NCBI GenBank assembly: GCA_045430285.1
Contig: JAILXV010000003.1
Location: 1-64,000, forward strand
DNA length: 64,000 nt
Reading direction: 5' to 3'
Source: Agarilytica sp045430285
GTDB lineage: Bacteria; Pseudomonadota; Gammaproteobacteria; Pseudomonadales; Cellvibrionaceae
Part shown: piece by piece, positions 55,758-63,890 of the stretch
How the letters are laid out: every line of letters starts with the position of its first letter
Numbering within the stretch: the first letter of the stretch is position 1
Notes under the pieces: model-generated
Told to the model about the DNA's origin: nothing
The model's database searches: none
Seen by the model: the letters and a program-made list of their open reading frames with translations, nothing else
Program-made: the position numbers and the translations under genes

Positions 55758-55895
55758 TTAACGAGAAACGTTCGCTTGTTGTGCGGGAACTGAAACTTCG
55801 TCGCCCGAATCGAATATATCCGAAGCGGTGATCGAGCTTAATAATAACCCAGCTACAAATACAATCGCTGCTAAGGTCAATACATCGGTTTTCAT
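55758..55895 (-). CDS. 45-residue membrane peptide
   Basis: A short open frame of 45 codons. ATG with AGGGG seven bases upstream is followed by a hydrophobic helix (LTLAAIVFVAGLLLSSIT, residues 6-23) and a short polar tail (SDIFDSGDEVSVPAQQA). Codon composition and the ribosome site support a real gene. Function unknown; the hydrophobic N-terminus could also be an uncleaved signal anchor. The opposite strand frame covering it is rejected. Confidence 0.55.
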   Translation of the reverse strand: MKTDVLTLAAIVFVAGLLLSSITASDIFDSGDEVSVPAQQANVSR

Positions 55896-56259
55896 ATCGG
55901 TACCCCTGATAACCACTTATTCGTGTTTGCTTTTATTAGGTTCTAAGCGGAGACAAATTTATACCCCTTTAACCTATCACTTTCAAACACGAAAAACGGT
56001 TGGACTGTCTATATTTTAACCATAGACAAGTTCCTGCATAAGCGAGCCCTTTCAGTCACTTATGATAACTGGCACACAGAAAAAGTGAGTGCTCACATAA
56101 TTTGACGCGATCAAACAAAAAAAAGGGCGCCATAGACTACTTTCCGAGGAAGTAAATGCGATTTCCGGTAAAAAATCCGAGGTAGAGAAAAGTCACCCAC
56201 CACTTTCTGAATTTCACTAGCGTCGGCGCGTTTAGCATCAACAAACACTAAAAAAGTCC
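55896..56259. other. 364-base region between the small membrane gene and tesA
   Basis: Mostly non-coding. On -, after the tesA stop, a coding-looking stretch to about 56111 (FLVFVDAKRADASEIQKVVG, then YRKSHLLPRKVVYG) has no clear start or family; it could be a degraded gene or a short ORF starting at an internal GTG. A short near-palindrome GTGAG-TG-CTCAC (around 56085-56096) is also present. Confidence 0.35.
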
Positions 56260-56916
56260 TTACTGTTGAAGAAGGGGGCTTAAGACCGGCCATACGTTTT
56301 CGAATACCAATGACTGCGCTTTCGCCTGTGGATGCAATCCATCACGCATCATCAAATCCGCATTGCCTGCGACCCCCTCCAACAAAAAAGGAACCAGTGG
56401 TAAGCCAAATTCTTTTGCTAATGCCGCGTATTGCGCGAAAAAGGGTTGCGTATAGCGAGAGCCAAAGTTTGGCGGTAATTGAATCCCTAGCAATACGACC
56501 TTTGCCCCAGCCTCTTGAGACTGGGTGATGAGTGAGGACAAATTCCGGCTAATATAGGGCACTGGCTTACCTTGTAAACCATCATTTGCCCCCAACTCTA
56601 TAAGAACGAACGCCGGTTCATGGGCTGACAACGCATTGGGTAATATCTGTAAACCCGCAGCTGTTGTGGCCCCGCTAACAGAGGCATTCACCACGCTAAA
56701 CGGAAGTCCGTCGCGGTCAAGACGCTCTTGTAACAGGTGCACCCAGCCCTCTTCTGCGGCCAATTTATAAGCAGCACTTAAACTATCGCCAAGGATGAGG
56801 ATCTTTTTATACTCTGAAGCATCCAACCTAGGCTTATCTGCCGAATACCCCCATACCGGCAACCAGGAAATAACAGATAATGTAACAATGGCCAAATATT
56901 TCCGAAACTTACGCAT
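56260..56916 (-). CDS. tesA: multifunctional acyl-CoA thioesterase I/lysophospholipase L1 (TesA)
   Basis: A 218-residue periplasmic SGNH hydrolase. A signal peptide (ending about GYSA) precedes the GDSL block I (ILILGDSLSAAYK, nucleophile Ser45), block III (IELGANDGLQG) and block V (RDGLHPQAK, Asp/His). It hydrolyses acyl-CoAs, lysophospholipids and esters. It is divergent from ybbA with a 31-base gap, as in E. coli. Confidence 0.93.
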   Translation of the reverse strand: MRKFRKYLAIVTLSVISWLPVWGYSADKPRLDASEYKKILILGDSLSAAYKLAAEEGWVHLLQERLDRDGLPFSVVNASVSGATTAAGLQILPNALSAHEPAFVLIELGANDGLQGKPVPYISRNLSSLITQSQEAGAKVVLLGIQLPPNFGSRYTQPFFAQYAALAKEFGLPLVPFLLEGVAGNADLMMRDGLHPQAKAQSLVFENVWPVLSPLLQQ

Positions 56917-56947
56917 AGCGACTCACTTATTGATTAGGACAGTCTGA

Positions 56948-57625
56948 ATGATTAAAGCGCTCGACCTTCAACAACACGTTCCCACCGGAGATGGCACTTT
57001 ACACATCCTCAAAAACATCAACCTCGATATTTCACGGGGTGAATCCGTGGCGATCGTTGGCGCATCCGGCTCTGGCAAATCCACCTTACTCGGAATGCTC
57101 GCTGGATTGGACATCCCAAGCCAGGGAAAAGTTTATCTCAACGATCAAGAGATCACAGGCCTTAATGAGGAGGAACGCGCGGCAGTTCGCAATCAACTCG
57201 TCTCATTCGTTTTTCAGAATTTCCAATTACTCGGAAGTTTAACCGCCCTCGAAAACGTAATGCTACCGCTTGAGCTTACCGCGACCAAAGATGCCGAGAC
57301 ATTGGCAGCACAATATTTGACCCGTGTGGGACTGAAAGAACGCATGGGACATTACCCCAATCAATTGTCTGGTGGAGAACAACAACGCGTTGCACTAGCA
57401 CGTGCATTTGCCTGCCAAGCGCCGATTATTTTTGCCGACGAACCCACCGGTAATCTAGACACTGAAACAGGCGAAAAGGTTGCCAACTTACTTTTCGATA
57501 TGAACCAAGAAATGGGCACAACACTTGTGCTCGTGACGCACTCCGCCACATTAGCAAAGCGTTGCCAACGTAGTCTGCAAATGCACTCAGGCGAACTACA
57601 AGAAGTAAGCGAGCAGTCCGCGTGA
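56948..57625 (+). CDS. ybbA: ABC transporter ATP-binding protein YbbA
   Basis: A 225-residue MacB/LolD-type ATPase. Walker A VGASGSGKSTLLGML, signature LSGGEQQRVALARAF, Walker B IIFADEPTGNLD. It energises the FtsX-like permease encoded next. The role of YbbAP is uncertain; a link to lipid or peptide export together with TesA has been proposed. AGGACAG precedes the ATG. Confidence 0.94.
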   Translation: MIKALDLQQHVPTGDGTLHILKNINLDISRGESVAIVGASGSGKSTLLGMLAGLDIPSQGKVYLNDQEITGLNEEERAAVRNQLVSFVFQNFQLLGSLTALENVMLPLELTATKDAETLAAQYLTRVGLKERMGHYPNQLSGGEQQRVALARAFACQAPIIFADEPTGNLDTETGEKVANLLFDMNQEMGTTLVLVTHSATLAKRCQRSLQMHSGELQEVSEQSA

Positions 57626-60174
57626 TTCAATCTAACGCCGCACAAGCAGCCGCTCCAATACCAGCACCCATGTCATCACCTTCACCCAAAATAAGCATTG
57701 CTCTTACGCGACGTTTACTCTGGCGAGACTGGAAAAGTGGTGAACTCAACATCCTACTTTTTTCGCTGCTACTCGCTATTGCCACCGTAACGTGTATCAG
57801 TTTATTTACTAGCCGTATTCATAACTCGATTTACGAAGAGGCGTCCCACTTTCTCGCTGCCGACGCAAAAATCACGGGCAGTATCGCACCTTCAACTCAC
57901 TGGAAAACACACGCGCAAACATTGGGTTTAACAAGCGCCGATATTCTTCGCTTTCAAGCCATGGCTTTTTCCGAATCGGGGATGACATTATCTCAAGTCA
58001 AAGCCGTATCTGCGCTTTACCCCTTAAAAGGCTCGCTCTCCATTGCCAGCACACCTTTCGGGGCAGACAAAAAAGTCACCCAAGGTCCAAAATCCGGAGA
58101 GGTATGGATTGCCCCCAGGTTATTTAACTCATTAAATATCAATACCGGAGACAAAATAACCATTGGCGAAGCCGACTTTGTGGTTACGGCCTCACTCAAT
58201 AAAGAACCCGACAGCGGACAAAGTATTTTCGGGGTATCCCCCCGTGTCATGATGAACATCGCTGATATCGAAAAAACACAAGCCGTTCAAACCGGCAGTG
58301 ATATCGACTACGACTGGCTCCTTGGCGGCGATCCATCCACAATCATGAAAATGAAAAAATGGCTCGACCCACAAATTGGGGAGCACCACAGATGGATTGA
58401 TGTAAAAGGCGGCAACATTAGTATCGATAGCGCGCTAACACGTGCCGAACGATTTTTACTTCTTACCGGCTGCTTAAGCGTTATTTTATCCGGCCTCGCG
58501 ATTGCATTGGCCGCGCGGCGATACGCCAAACGCCATCAGAATCAAGTCGCACTACTCAAAACATTAGGCTGCACCCCCAACAACATTACGCGACTCTATG
58601 CCCAAAGTATTTTATTTATCGGTCTTAGCAGTATTTTTATCGGTGCATTACTTGGCTGGTTTTTACACTGGGGTATTATCGGAGTATTGGGCGACCTTAT
58701 CCCCACCGCACTCGCCCAACCCTCATGGAACGCCTACATCACCGGCGCCATTACCGGTTTTATATCCCTTTGGGCTTTTGCCGCGCCCCCGATATTTGGA
58801 TTAAAAAATATTCCTCCAGCCAGCGTTCTACGCTCCGCTGAAGCAGGCCCCCAAACACTATTGACCGGTACCGCCATCGGCGTGATCGCGATTTTAGGCT
58901 TAATGCTATTTTATAGCCGCGACCTTAATTTAACGCTCATTGTTTCCGCTGGTGCCACCGTATGCGTATTGGGCGTGGGGGTAATATCCTCCCTTTTGAT
59001 TCAAACAACCAGGCCACTAAGCCGATATCTTCCTACCAGCTGGAAGCTAGGTTTAGCCAGTTTAAAACGGCATAAGCAATTCAACACATTGCAGGTGGTA
59101 ATATTTTCCTTATTATTCATGCTGCTGTTTATATTACTTACAGTAAGAACCAGTTTGTTGTCTCAATGGCAAAACCAACTCCCTGAAAACGCCCCCAATC
59201 ATTTTGTCTTTAATATCTTCCCCGATGAAATGCCAAAGATAAAAACTTTTTTTGCCGAAAACAATATTCACTCAAATCCGTTTTACCCAATGACCCGCGG
59301 CAGAGTTATCTCCGTCAATGGCATCGACATCAAAGATATTGAAAAACCGCCCAAACATCGCGTGAACTATAAGCGCGAATTAAACCTAACCTGGTCAAAC
59401 ACATACGGTAATGACAACACGCTGACAAGCGGCACATGGTGGGACGATTTAAATATCGGCGATATTATGCAGGTGTCCGCCGAATCTTCCTACGCCAAAG
59501 GTCTTGGCTTAATCATAGGCGACACCATTAGCTATAGTGTCGCGGGGCAAACTGTCGAAGCGCGTGTTAGCAGTATTCGATCCGTAAAATGGGATTCCAT
59601 GAATCCCAACTTCTATATGATTTTCGATCGGCCTTTGCTAGGCGGGTCAAGCGCTAACTGGGTAACCAGCTTTTATTTGCCTAGCGAAAATAAACTTTTA
59701 CTAAATAATTTAAGCCGCGCACACCCAACAATATCAATTATTGAAATTGACCAAACGATCGAGCAAGTACAAAGCATCGTAGGAAAAGTATCCCTCGCCA
59801 TTGAATTTATTTTGGCGCTGGTACTAAGTTCTGGCTTACTGGTCCTCGTCACCAGCATTCAAGCCACCTTAGATATACGCATTCAAGAAGGCGCAATATA
59901 TCGCACTCTTGGCGCGGCTAAATCACTGATCCGATCAACCTTATTAATTGAGTTTATAACACTCGGCTTTCTCGCAGGCATACTTGCGGTTGCTGGCACA
60001 GAGCTATGCATATTCTTTTTGCAAACTCGCGTATTCGATTTGCCTTATAGTAGCCAGGGCTGGTTATGGCTGTGGGGACCATTTTTATCGGGCACGCTTA
60101 TTGGCCTTACTGGCTGGCTCTCCGCTCGCAAAGTAGTAAACACGCCACCACTTACTCTTTTAAGATCCTTATAA
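57622..60174 (+). CDS. ybbP: FtsX-like ABC permease YbbP
   Basis: A 850-residue membrane protein with ten or so transmembrane helices and two FtsX domains (around residues 270-390 and 720-845), separated by a large periplasmic region (about 45-265 and a middle domain 510-690). The GTG start overlaps the ybbA stop by four bases (GTGA); a start about 18 codons later (MSSPSPKISIALT) is also possible. Size matches E. coli YbbP (804). Confidence 0.92.
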   Translation: MIQSNAAQAAAPIPAPMSSPSPKISIALTRRLLWRDWKSGELNILLFSLLLAIATVTCISLFTSRIHNSIYEEASHFLAADAKITGSIAPSTHWKTHAQTLGLTSADILRFQAMAFSESGMTLSQVKAVSALYPLKGSLSIASTPFGADKKVTQGPKSGEVWIAPRLFNSLNINTGDKITIGEADFVVTASLNKEPDSGQSIFGVSPRVMMNIADIEKTQAVQTGSDIDYDWLLGGDPSTIMKMKKWLDPQIGEHHRWIDVKGGNISIDSALTRAERFLLLTGCLSVILSGLAIALAARRYAKRHQNQVALLKTLGCTPNNITRLYAQSILFIGLSSIFIGALLGWFLHWGIIGVLGDLIPTALAQPSWNAYITGAITGFISLWAFAAPPIFGLKNIPPASVLRSAEAGPQTLLTGTAIGVIAILGLMLFYSRDLNLTLIVSAGATVCVLGVGVISSLLIQTTRPLSRYLPTSWKLGLASLKRHKQFNTLQVVIFSLLFMLLFILLTVRTSLLSQWQNQLPENAPNHFVFNIFPDEMPKIKTFFAENNIHSNPFYPMTRGRVISVNGIDIKDIEKPPKHRVNYKRELNLTWSNTYGNDNTLTSGTWWDDLNIGDIMQVSAESSYAKGLGLIIGDTISYSVAGQTVEARVSSIRSVKWDSMNPNFYMIFDRPLLGGSSANWVTSFYLPSENKLLLNNLSRAHPTISIIEIDQTIEQVQSIVGKVSLAIEFILALVLSSGLLVLVTSIQATLDIRIQEGAIYRTLGAAKSLIRSTLLIEFITLGFLAGILAVAGTELCIFFLQTRVFDLPYSSQGWLWLWGPFLSGTLIGLTGWLSARKVVNTPPLTLLRSL

Positions 60175-60284
60175 AAAATCGTTTTTCAACAATAAAAGAC
60201 TTTACCTAGGGAAATACTTTTCGTCACAATGTTTGACCAAAGTAAGTCCACTCCTATTCGCCATAACCTGTCGGGGAAATCATC

Positions 60285-61418
60285 ATGATCACATCACGCG
60301 CAGCCGTTGCATTTGCAGCTGGGGAACCACTCTCCATTGAAGACGTTAAGGTCGCAGGGCCCCAAAAGGGTGAGGTGCTTGTAAAAATTGTGGCCACAGG
60401 CGTATGCCATACCGATGCCTACACACTTTCCGGCGCGGACCCTGAAGGACTTTTCCCAAGCATACTTGGCCATGAAGGTGGTGGCATCGTAATGGAAGTT
60501 GGCGAAGGCGTAACAAGTGTGGCACCGGGCGACCATGTCATTCCCTTATACACGCCTGAATGCCGCGAATGTAAATTTTGTAAAAGCGGTAAAACAAACC
60601 TTTGCCAGGCCATTCGTGCAACCCAAGGCAAAGGCTTAATGCCCGACGGTACTTCACGTTTTTCCCTAGGTGGAAAACCGCTTTTTCACTATATGGGCAC
60701 ATCCACATTTTCTGAATACACCGTACTCCCCGAAATCGCATTGGCAAAAATAAACCTGAATGCGCCGCTCGACAAAGTCTGCCTATTAGGTTGTGGTGTT
60801 ACCACCGGCATAGGTGCAGTAATGAATACCGCCAAAGTCGAAGCAGGCTCAACGGTTGCCGTGTTTGGTTTAGGCGGAATTGGGCTCTCGGTAATATTAG
60901 GCGCAGTCATGGCAAAAGCCGAACGCATTATTGCGGTCGACGTAAACGCCAGTAAGTTTGATATTGCCACGAAGTTTGGTGCTACCGACTGTATTAATCC
61001 GAATGATTACAACCTCGATAATAGTGACAAACAAATTCAAGAGATTATCGTCGACCTTACCGATGGCGGTGTTGATTACTCCTTCGAATGTATTGGCAAT
61101 GTCGAGGTTATGCGCTCCGCTTTAGAGTGCTGCCATAAAGGCTGGGGAGAATCCGTTATTATTGGCGTCGCTGGTGCGGGGCAAGAAATCGCAACGCGGC
61201 CTTTTCAGCTTGTCACTGGGCGAGTGTGGCGAGGCACGGCTTTTGGTGGAGTTAAAGGTCGCAGCGACTTACCTGGCATGGTGGATCAATTTATGGACGG
61301 CGAAATACCCCTCAATGATTTTGTTACTCACACTATGCCCTTGAAAGATATCAATCATGCCTTTGATTTAATGCATGAAGGTAAAAGTATTCGTTCTGTT
61401 GTTTTATTTGACGAATAA
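60285..61418 (+). CDS. adhC: S-(hydroxymethyl)glutathione dehydrogenase / class III alcohol dehydrogenase
   Basis: A 377-residue zinc dehydrogenase that oxidises S-hydroxymethylglutathione (formaldehyde detoxification) and reduces S-nitrosoglutathione. Catalytic-zinc ligands are in CHTDAYTLSGADPEGLFPSILGHEG, the structural zinc in CRECKFCKSGKTNLC, and the NAD loop is VFGLGGIGLSVILGA. Length is typical. Usually fghA (S-formylglutathione hydrolase) follows; here a truncated globin follows after 21 bases instead. GGGGAAATC precedes the ATG. Confidence 0.95.
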   Translation: MITSRAAVAFAAGEPLSIEDVKVAGPQKGEVLVKIVATGVCHTDAYTLSGADPEGLFPSILGHEGGGIVMEVGEGVTSVAPGDHVIPLYTPECRECKFCKSGKTNLCQAIRATQGKGLMPDGTSRFSLGGKPLFHYMGTSTFSEYTVLPEIALAKINLNAPLDKVCLLGCGVTTGIGAVMNTAKVEAGSTVAVFGLGGIGLSVILGAVMAKAERIIAVDVNASKFDIATKFGATDCINPNDYNLDNSDKQIQEIIVDLTDGGVDYSFECIGNVEVMRSALECCHKGWGESVIIGVAGAGQEIATRPFQLVTGRVWRGTAFGGVKGRSDLPGMVDQFMDGEIPLNDFVTHTMPLKDINHAFDLMHEGKSIRSVVLFDE

Positions 61419-61439
61419 TTTAAGACGAAAAGGATTTAT

Positions 61440-61856
61440 ATGAAAGTTGAGATATCGAAACGCTACGGCTTCGAAAATACATCCTTCCAGGCTGCTGGAG
61501 GCGTTGACGGCATTACACAACTCGTCAGAGCATTCTATACGATTATGGAGACACTTCCTGAAGCCCGTGAGCTTCGGGACATGCATCCACAGGATATTGA
61601 AGAGTCCATCGATAAACTCGCTCGTTTTTTATGTGGATGGCTGGGCGGACCGAAACTATACCGCGAGAAGTACGGCAAAATTAATATTCCCCAAGCGCAT
61701 CAACACTTAGCGGTTACACAGGAAAATCATGATGCATGGTTAACCTGTATGGATCAGGCGATAGATCAGCAGGATTACCCTAAAGACTTTTCCAGTTATT
61801 TAAAAACACAGCTTCGTGTTCCGGCTAATCGAATACTAGAGCTTGCCAATAATTAG
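61440..61856 (+). CDS. group II truncated hemoglobin, copy 2
   Basis: A 138-residue group II truncated globin. B-helix Tyr33 (AFYTIM), proximal His87 in PQAHQHL, and Trp100 in HDAWLTCM are all present. AAGGA precedes the ATG. It is 21 bases downstream of adhC and almost certainly co-transcribed, which points to a role with S-nitrosoglutathione or NO chemistry, or in protecting from formaldehyde/peroxide stress. Paralogue of the globin at 51489-51929, sharing LCGWLGGP and ANRI segments. Confidence 0.92.
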   Translation: MKVEISKRYGFENTSFQAAGGVDGITQLVRAFYTIMETLPEARELRDMHPQDIEESIDKLARFLCGWLGGPKLYREKYGKINIPQAHQHLAVTQENHDAWLTCMDQAIDQQDYPKDFSSYLKTQLRVPANRILELANN

Positions 61857-61939
61857 AAGTGTTTTCAGTTTACCCAATTGAAATTCATAACAGTAGGATT
61901 AGTTAATCTTTACTCTCAGGGATAAAACCGACATCTCAA

Positions 61940-62041
61940 AAAATAGTGTGTTGTAGTTTCAGGGCATCAGAGGCATGGATGCCGAAGTTGAGCGTATAGA
62001 GATATATTTACAGCACCCCTGAAACTACAACACGCTATTTT
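61940..62041. repeat. large intergenic hairpin element, copy 2
   Basis: A 25-base inverted repeat (arms 61940-61964 and 62017-62041) with a single G-T wobble position around a 52-base loop. The loop has GGATGCCGAAGTTGAGCG and AGAGATATATTTACAG, similar to the loop of the element at 23924-24022, while the arms (AAAATAGTGTGTTGTAGTTT) are unrelated. It lies between convergent genes, so a terminator role is also possible. Confidence 0.75.
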
Positions 62042-62083
62042 CAACCCAACCGTTCTAACGATCACCCACATACGAAATCTACT

Positions 62084-62953
62084 TCACCCCAAAAATCGCG
62101 ATTCAACCAAACCAGGAACATCAACACGAAAAGTAAAAATAGCACCCGAATTTGGATATTGCTGAAGCTCTTCTTCAGGCCGCCCACCAACACTGGTTAC
62201 ATAAGCTGTTTTTAGGTCATCACCACCAAACGTAATCATGGTTGGACAACGCACAGGTAACGCTACCTCCTCAATAATTTCACCGGCAGGGCTTAGACAA
62301 ACAACTCGACCACCTTCATACAAAGCAGACCAATAATTCCCTTCGGCATCTACGGAAGCACCATCTGGCCGGCCTTCACCATGAGGAAATTGATGAAAGA
62401 CTTCGCGATTGGAAATTTTCCCAGTTGCTAAGTCATAGTCATATCGATAAATAACGTGTTTCGGCGTATCAGACAAATAAAATGTTTTGCTATCAGGACT
62501 AAACGCCGCGCCGTTAGAGGTCAGCAAACCTTCTTCTAGTTTTAATACAGAATAATCAGAATTTAACGCCCACAAATTCGCACCATCATGATCTTTCGGA
62601 GGGTAATAAGAACCGGCAATAAACCGTCCGTTCGCATCACAACGGCCGTCGTTAAACCGGTTTGAGGTTAACTCCTTCTCGGGATCAGAAAGCGGTATTA
62701 ACTTGGTATCCCAACCATCCAACACATAAAAACCACTTCGCATGGCTAGAACAAAACCACCAGTCTCTCTCAGACTGAAGCATCCAATTTCTTCTTTAAA
62801 GGTTAAGCTCTTATTTTCTGTCGAGACAGGATCAAAACAATGTAACTGAAAACCGTTTATATCCACCCAATATAAACACCGACTTTGCTCATCCCAACGA
62901 GGGCACTCGCCTAATTGTGCATTTACAGACAACGCAACAGAAACATCTCGCAT
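62084..62953 (-). CDS. SMP-30/gluconolactonase family protein
   Basis: A 289-residue beta-propeller lactonase of the SMP-30/LRE family, which opens sugar lactones such as gluconolactone. Metal ligands are expected from Glu17 (NAQLGECPRWDE), TSNGAAFSPDSKTFYLSD and GRPDGASVDAEGNYW. No signal peptide. No transporter or sugar dehydrogenase is adjacent, but a 22-bp palindrome 45 bases upstream of the start suggests specific regulation. Confidence 0.9.
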   Translation of the reverse strand: MRDVSVALSVNAQLGECPRWDEQSRCLYWVDINGFQLHCFDPVSTENKSLTFKEEIGCFSLRETGGFVLAMRSGFYVLDGWDTKLIPLSDPEKELTSNRFNDGRCDANGRFIAGSYYPPKDHDGANLWALNSDYSVLKLEEGLLTSNGAAFSPDSKTFYLSDTPKHVIYRYDYDLATGKISNREVFHQFPHGEGRPDGASVDAEGNYWSALYEGGRVVCLSPAGEIIEEVALPVRCPTMITFGGDDLKTAYVTSVGGRPEEELQQYPNSGAIFTFRVDVPGLVESRFLG

Positions 62954-62997
62954 GGTGACCTCTAGAAAAGATAAACGGAAGAATAAATATAGTTAAA

Positions 62998-63019
62998 ACT
63001 ATAATCGATCGATTATAGT
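62998..63019. promoter_or_regulatory. 22-bp perfect palindrome upstream of SMP-30 gene
   Basis: ACTATAATCGA is followed immediately by TCGATTATAGT, an exact inverted repeat with no spacer. Its centre lies about 55 bases before the SMP-30 start, in a position to act as an operator for that gene. The regulator is not in the window. Confidence 0.6.
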
Positions 63020-63058
63020 GGATAACGTCAGCTAATTGGAGGGAAGCTCGAAAGCGAT

Positions 63059-63673
63059 TTACACAATTAGCCCTTCACCTTGGTAGCGTGAAAATTGTGG
63101 GCGCAGATATTCGTACTGATCACCACGAATTCGTTTGCTATTCGTTAATGCCATATATTCATATGGATTTGGCCGATAAGGCAATGCAAGTAATTCTATA
63201 CTTGTTTCTTTTAATAGGCGATCACCTTTGAACTGATTACAACGTTTACAGGCCGCAACGACATTTTCCCAACAGTCTTTACCGCCCTTACTACTGGGAT
63301 GTACGTGATCACGAGAAAGTTCTGCGAAAGTAAAATACTGGCCGCAATATAGGCATTGGCAATTATCGCGATAGAACAGGGCTGAATTTGTTAGTGGTGG
63401 ATCAACGCGCATCTTCGTCATTCGTTGGCCATTACACGCCATAATTGCAGGTAAGGACAGCGAAGAATCTAAACCCGTCATACGCGATTTTCCCCCGCGT
63501 ACTTTTTTGACGATCCCTCCAAGAGACCACTCCACCAAGCCCCGCGCATACAACGTGACACCGTCCTGCCAATGCAGCCATTCGATAGGCTGGCCCGCTA
63601 TATTGAGCCGCAATATTCTCGCTTCCACAGGTTCACCTTTTGCCAAGTTTATGAGAGGTATTACTATTAACAT
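63059..63673 (-). CDS. HNH endonuclease family protein
   Basis: A 204-residue protein with a C-terminal HNH nuclease fold: zinc-binding CLYCGQYF, catalytic DHVHPSSKGG, and CKRCNQFKGDR (about residues 106-150). The N-terminal part (ARILRLNIAGQPIEWLHWQD) matches small stand-alone HNH proteins common in bacteria; their role is unknown. A start at 63673 is preferred, since 30 additional upstream codons would run through a terminator-like sequence. Confidence 0.82.
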   Translation of the reverse strand: MLIVIPLINLAKGEPVEARILRLNIAGQPIEWLHWQDGVTLYARGLVEWSLGGIVKKVRGGKSRMTGLDSSLSLPAIMACNGQRMTKMRVDPPLTNSALFYRDNCQCLYCGQYFTFAELSRDHVHPSSKGGKDCWENVVAACKRCNQFKGDRLLKETSIELLALPYRPNPYEYMALTNSKRIRGDQYEYLRPQFSRYQGEGLIV

Positions 63674-63734
63674 GAAGAAGTGTATGTCCACATTCGCTGC
63701 GCTGGGAGCACACAATCGTTTTTTGAATACTGCA

Positions 63735-63890
63735 AAACAAAAAAACCCACTGGGTAAAGCCAAGCGGGGGTTTCAGAAAAACGTTATGGTTATTGCTGCA
63801 GGGCCATAAATCAAAGGGGAGAAGGACCCTGCCAATCGAACTGAGCGACTGGAGTGAATGCCGAGAAAGCGGTGGGCGACGATGCCCCGC
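63735..63890 (-). ncRNA. structured region ending in a terminator (unknown RNA or leader)
   Basis: Read on -: a hairpin GCGG-GGC/GCC-CCGC (63890-63869), a second with GCAGGG/CCCTGC arms (63832-63798), then AAACCC/GGGTTT arms (63773-63743) followed by TTTTTTTGTTTT. No coding frame is convincing. It lies upstream of the HNH gene, so it may be a small RNA, an attenuating leader, or the 3' end of something beyond the window. The region 63891-64000 shows nothing recognisable. Confidence 0.45.

Noticed and set aside
55828..56019. 63-codon frame on + overlapping the small membrane gene
   Set aside because: The minus-strand 45-codon frame has a better ribosome site and a membrane-helix signature.
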